NCBI GenBank assembly: GCA_011052285.1
Contig: DRJH01000101.1
Location: 1-6,356 of the forward strand
DNA length: 6,356 bases
DNA from: Gammaproteobacteria bacterium
GTDB taxonomy: Bacteria; Pseudomonadota; Gammaproteobacteria; Arenicellales; DRJH01
Reading direction: 5' to 3'
A program made the position numbers and the translations under genes. Position 1 is the first letter of the stretch, and every line of letters begins with the position of its first letter. Shown piece after piece: positions 3,888 to 6,356 of the stretch. The notes beneath the pieces are model-generated. The model was not told the origin of the DNA. It ran no database searches and saw only the letters and a list, made by a program, of their open reading frames with translations.

Positions 3888-6280
3888 AGAGGTTCAAAAT
3901 TCCAGCATTCTGGCAGGCAGTGCTGGTCATCGTTGCGGCCTACCTGGTTCTGAACAATGCCTTCCCCCCAGTTACCCCGACCACCTTGATGATTCAGTAC
4001 ATGATCGTTGTGGTTGTTGGCGTGCTACTTTATTTTAGCTTCGATGATGATCGTTTTGCCGAGTTCAAATCACCCATTCTCAACGTTATGCGTGCTGATG
4101 GAGTGCTTCACACCAGCCTGCGCTGGTTTTATCTGTTGGCGATCCCGGCCTTGGTTGGGTACCTGGTGTACGGTGTGGTCAAGCCTTCATTCGAGGCCCC
4201 GGTGGAACTCCGACAGGTACATCCGGCACCACCGACAACACTACGTGTATTCAACAAGCGTTTTGATTTAACCAAACTGCAGAACCCATTACGCACTAAG
4301 CTACTTGCGATCTTTAAGAAGAATCGGGACGAAGGCTGGAAGGCATATCGGGCGGAAGTAAAGAAAGGGCGTAATATTTTCTATAGTAATTGTTTTTATT
4401 GCCATGGTGATTTATTGGATGGTGGGGGTGTATTTGCCAAAGGCTTCAACCCTGCTCCGGCTAATTTTCAGGATGTAGGTACGATTGCCCAGCTACAAGA
4501 AGCCTTCGTATTCTGGCGCATAACCACCGGTGGCCCTGGCCTGCCAAAGGAGGGGACACCTTGGAATTCGGCCATGCCGGTCTGGCATGAGATGCTGTCC
4601 GAGGAGGATGTGTGGCAAGTCATCACATTTCTCTATGATTATGTCGGCCAGGTGCCCCGGATGTGGGACCAGGAGCGATCCAAGGCGGTGACCGGGATTA
4701 AAGAGGAGATTCTGAAAAAACGTGCCGGTATGAAAGGCAAGGAATTGTATGCATTTCGCTGTGCTGCCTGTCATGGCGAAAAGGGTGCAGGTGATGGTCC
4801 CGCAGCCAAGCGGTTGTACCCAAAACCGCGCGATTTTACTACTGGCCTGTTCAAGTACAAAACCTCGCCGGGTAAAGACCTGCCCCGTAACGAGGATTTA
4901 TTTAACACCATTAAATTCGGGCTGACGGGAACGGTAATGCCAGCCTGGAAAAGCTTGATGACCGATGAACAGATCAATAGTTTGCTTCCGGTGATTAAGG
5001 GTTTTGATACCTTTGGAGTCTGGGCGCCGGCCGATGCCCCGGACGATGCTTTTGATCCGGATACCGGTATCTACAAAGGCAAGCCAATCTCAGTGACGGA
5101 AAAACTTGAAATCAAGAATCAGATTCCTTATACCCCGGAATCGATAGCCAAGGGTAAGGCCGCTTACCATAAAAAAGATACCTGCAGCGCCTGTCATGGC
5201 CAGGATGGGCGTGGCAATATCACTTCCGGCAAGCGACTGAAGGATGACTGGGGCAACCGGATTTGGCCGCGTGACCAGACTGAACCGTGGACCTGGCGGG
5301 TCACTAATGTACCCGGAGATACGCCAGAGGCTAGGGATGCGACCATACGGAATATCTTTACCCGTTTGTCCGTAGGCATACCGGGCACGCCCATGCCGGA
5401 GCATACCAAGACCGTTTCTGAGGAAAATCGCTGGAATATTGCCAATTATGTGTATTCTTTGCGCACCACACACACGTCTTTAACCGACGAGTCAGTGGTT
5501 CGTGGTACGAAAGTGTCGGGTCAACTGCCGAACAGTGTCGATGACAAAGCCTGGCAGACCGCGGATGCGACCACTTTGAAGATGGTGCCGAATATTATCA
5601 AAGAGGACCGTTTGTTTACGCCGCTGACGGATGCGGTGACCGTGCGGACACTATATAACGACAAGGAAATTGCATTCTTGTTGACGATTGATGATCGTAC
5701 GGATTCGCGGCCGGGTGAACCGGTGTCGATGGCCATTCAGGATCGTTCCCTGAAAATGCATTCGGATGCTTTTGCTATCCAGTTTCCCAAGCAGAAGTCT
5801 TACACAACCAAGGGTGTCACGGTCAAGCCATTGTTCCGACATGGTGATTCAGCGCATCCAACCACCATTTGGTACTGGAATGCAGGCGCAGTGAAACCGA
5901 AGGCTGCACCACGCAGTATTCTGTTTGATGCCACCGGGCCCAATGAAAAACTACAGCCGCGATCTAAAGATTCCAGTTTGATTGCTACAGGAAAATGGCA
6001 CAGTGGACAATGGCAGGTATTGATGAAACGGCCACGACAAGGTGGCAAGTCCGGTGACGTCAATTTTTCTGAAGGGCAATTTATCCCGATATCCCTTGCC
6101 AACTGGGATGGCTCCAATGGTGAAGCCGGTTCAAAACATACGCTTACGTCATGGTACTGGTTGTTATTACCACCGCAAGCAAATCCGCTCAAAACCTATG
6201 GTGTGCCTATAGGAATCGCGCTGCTGGTATTTATTCTTGGTTTGCTATTGATACGTAGTCAGCGCAAGAAGGTCATTTAA
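3884..6280 (+). CDS. Membrane-anchored trihaem cytochrome c fused to an ethylbenzene-dehydrogenase-type b-haem domain
   Basis: The 798-residue product has three N-terminal helices (about 8-27, 34-52, 80-98), a large periplasmic part (99-772) and a C-terminal helix (773-790) ending in basic residues, so it is tethered at both ends. Three cytochrome c domains follow one another: CFYCH at 170-174 with M231 (SAMPVW), CAACH at 293-297 with M352 (VMPAW), and CSACH at 434-438 with M504 (TPMPEH). Residues about 545-765 look like the EB_dh haem-binding fold, named for the gamma subunit of ethylbenzene dehydrogenase and related DMSO-reductase-family gamma subunits. Visible features are DDKAWQTADA, repeated beta-type stretches, DAFAIQFP at 628-635 and GQWQVLMKRP near 708-717. 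In that family one b haem is held by Met and Lys; M625 (or M616) and K715 are candidates. The start overlaps the upstream stop by ATGA, with GGGAGG nearby. The protein could collect electrons from a periplasmic donor and relay them through four haems. Its true electron source is unknown, and no molybdenum catalytic subunit is encoded in the window. Confidence 0.85.
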   Translation: MKRFKIPAFWQAVLVIVAAYLVLNNAFPPVTPTTLMIQYMIVVVVGVLLYFSFDDDRFAEFKSPILNVMRADGVLHTSLRWFYLLAIPALVGYLVYGVVKPSFEAPVELRQVHPAPPTTLRVFNKRFDLTKLQNPLRTKLLAIFKKNRDEGWKAYRAEVKKGRNIFYSNCFYCHGDLLDGGGVFAKGFNPAPANFQDVGTIAQLQEAFVFWRITTGGPGLPKEGTPWNSAMPVWHEMLSEEDVWQVITFLYDYVGQVPRMWDQERSKAVTGIKEEILKKRAGMKGKELYAFRCAACHGEKGAGDGPAAKRLYPKPRDFTTGLFKYKTSPGKDLPRNEDLFNTIKFGLTGTVMPAWKSLMTDEQINSLLPVIKGFDTFGVWAPADAPDDAFDPDTGIYKGKPISVTEKLEIKNQIPYTPESIAKGKAAYHKKDTCSACHGQDGRGNITSGKRLKDDWGNRIWPRDQTEPWTWRVTNVPGDTPEARDATIRNIFTRLSVGIPGTPMPEHTKTVSEENRWNIANYVYSLRTTHTSLTDESVVRGTKVSGQLPNSVDDKAWQTADATTLKMVPNIIKEDRLFTPLTDAVTVRTLYNDKEIAFLLTIDDRTDSRPGEPVSMAIQDRSLKMHSDAFAIQFPKQKSYTTKGVTVKPLFRHGDSAHPTTIWYWNAGAVKPKAAPRSILFDATGPNEKLQPRSKDSSLIATGKWHSGQWQVLMKRPRQGGKSGDVNFSEGQFIPISLANWDGSNGEAGSKHTLTSWYWLLLPPQANPLKTYGVPIGIALLVFILGLLLIRSQRKKVI

Positions 6281-6289
6281 TGAAACGGC

Positions 6290-6356
6290 ATGAAGTTTAA
6301 CGAAACGACATTACAGATTGCCATCAGTAATAGAAATCGTGTCGCATCATTGGTCT
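6290..6356 (+). CDS. Possible start of a further gene, 3' partial
   Basis: An ATG at 6290, ten bases after the stop of the multihaem gene, opens a frame that stays open for 22 codons to the window edge. It begins MKFNETTLQIAISNRNRVAS. No strong Shine-Dalgarno precedes it, and no terminator hairpin separates it from the operon. The fragment is too short to identify and could be non-coding. Confidence 0.35.
   Translation, partial: MKFNETTLQIAISNRNRVASLV

Noticed and set aside
1002..6192. Numerous minus-strand and alternate-frame ORFs inside the large genes
   Set aside because: They lie opposite or inside coding sequence with strong motif support, show no domain features of their own and are explained as shadows.
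6280..6300. ATG overlapping the final TAA of the multihaem gene (TAATG)
   Set aside because: The frame stops after six codons. The ATG at 6290 opens a frame that continues to the window edge and is the better candidate.

Overview
The window looks like an accessory respiratory locus from a Gram-negative bacterium. It carries periplasmic multihaem c-type cytochromes, a sigma-54 activator gene and a matching -24/-12 promoter. A proteobacterium, perhaps a gammaproteobacterium, is my best guess. No 16S or housekeeping gene is present, so the taxonomy is weak inference. I see no tRNA, rRNA, CRISPR array, insertion sequence or phage gene.

Layout. (1) 1-263 is the 3' end of a regulator gene with a Fis-type helix-turn-helix, typical of NtrC-family sigma-54 activators. 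(2) 264-698 is a 435-bp non-coding region. It holds a good sigma-54 promoter candidate (612-627) whose core contains a perfect 13-bp palindrome. Upstream of it lie several inverted repeats that could be activator or IHF sites. (3) 699-827 encodes an untracked 42-residue single-pass membrane protein, followed at once by a terminator-like hairpin (832-848). (4) 926-1054 encodes a second untracked 42-residue single-pass protein that starts with TTG. (5) 1051-3069 encodes a 672-residue, roughly 14-helix, CydA-like protein. (6) 3066-3887 encodes a membrane-anchored dihaem cytochrome c. (7) 3884-6280 encodes a 798-residue anchored protein with three c-haem sites and a C-terminal ethylbenzene-dehydrogenase-type b-haem domain. 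(8) 6290-6356 may be the start of another gene. The junctions between items 4, 5, 6 and 7 are all ATGA overlaps, so these genes are very probably cotranscribed and translationally coupled.

How it may work. The CydA-like protein keeps the apparent axial haem ligands of cytochrome bd subunit I (H144, H310, probably M544). It has no quinol-binding Q-loop: four extra transmembrane helices sit where that loop should be, and GRQPW has become VRTHW. No CydB is present in the window. With five c-haem sites and one possible b-haem site in the two following proteins, the simplest model is a periplasmic cytochrome-c-driven oxygen (or other small molecule) reductase. Electrons would run from the EB_dh/trihaem protein to the dihaem cytochrome to the bd-like core, with the two tiny membrane proteins as CydX-like accessory subunits. 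The adjacent sigma-54 activator probably switches the operon on. The domain calls come from visible motifs; the electron route, partner assignments and regulation are inference.
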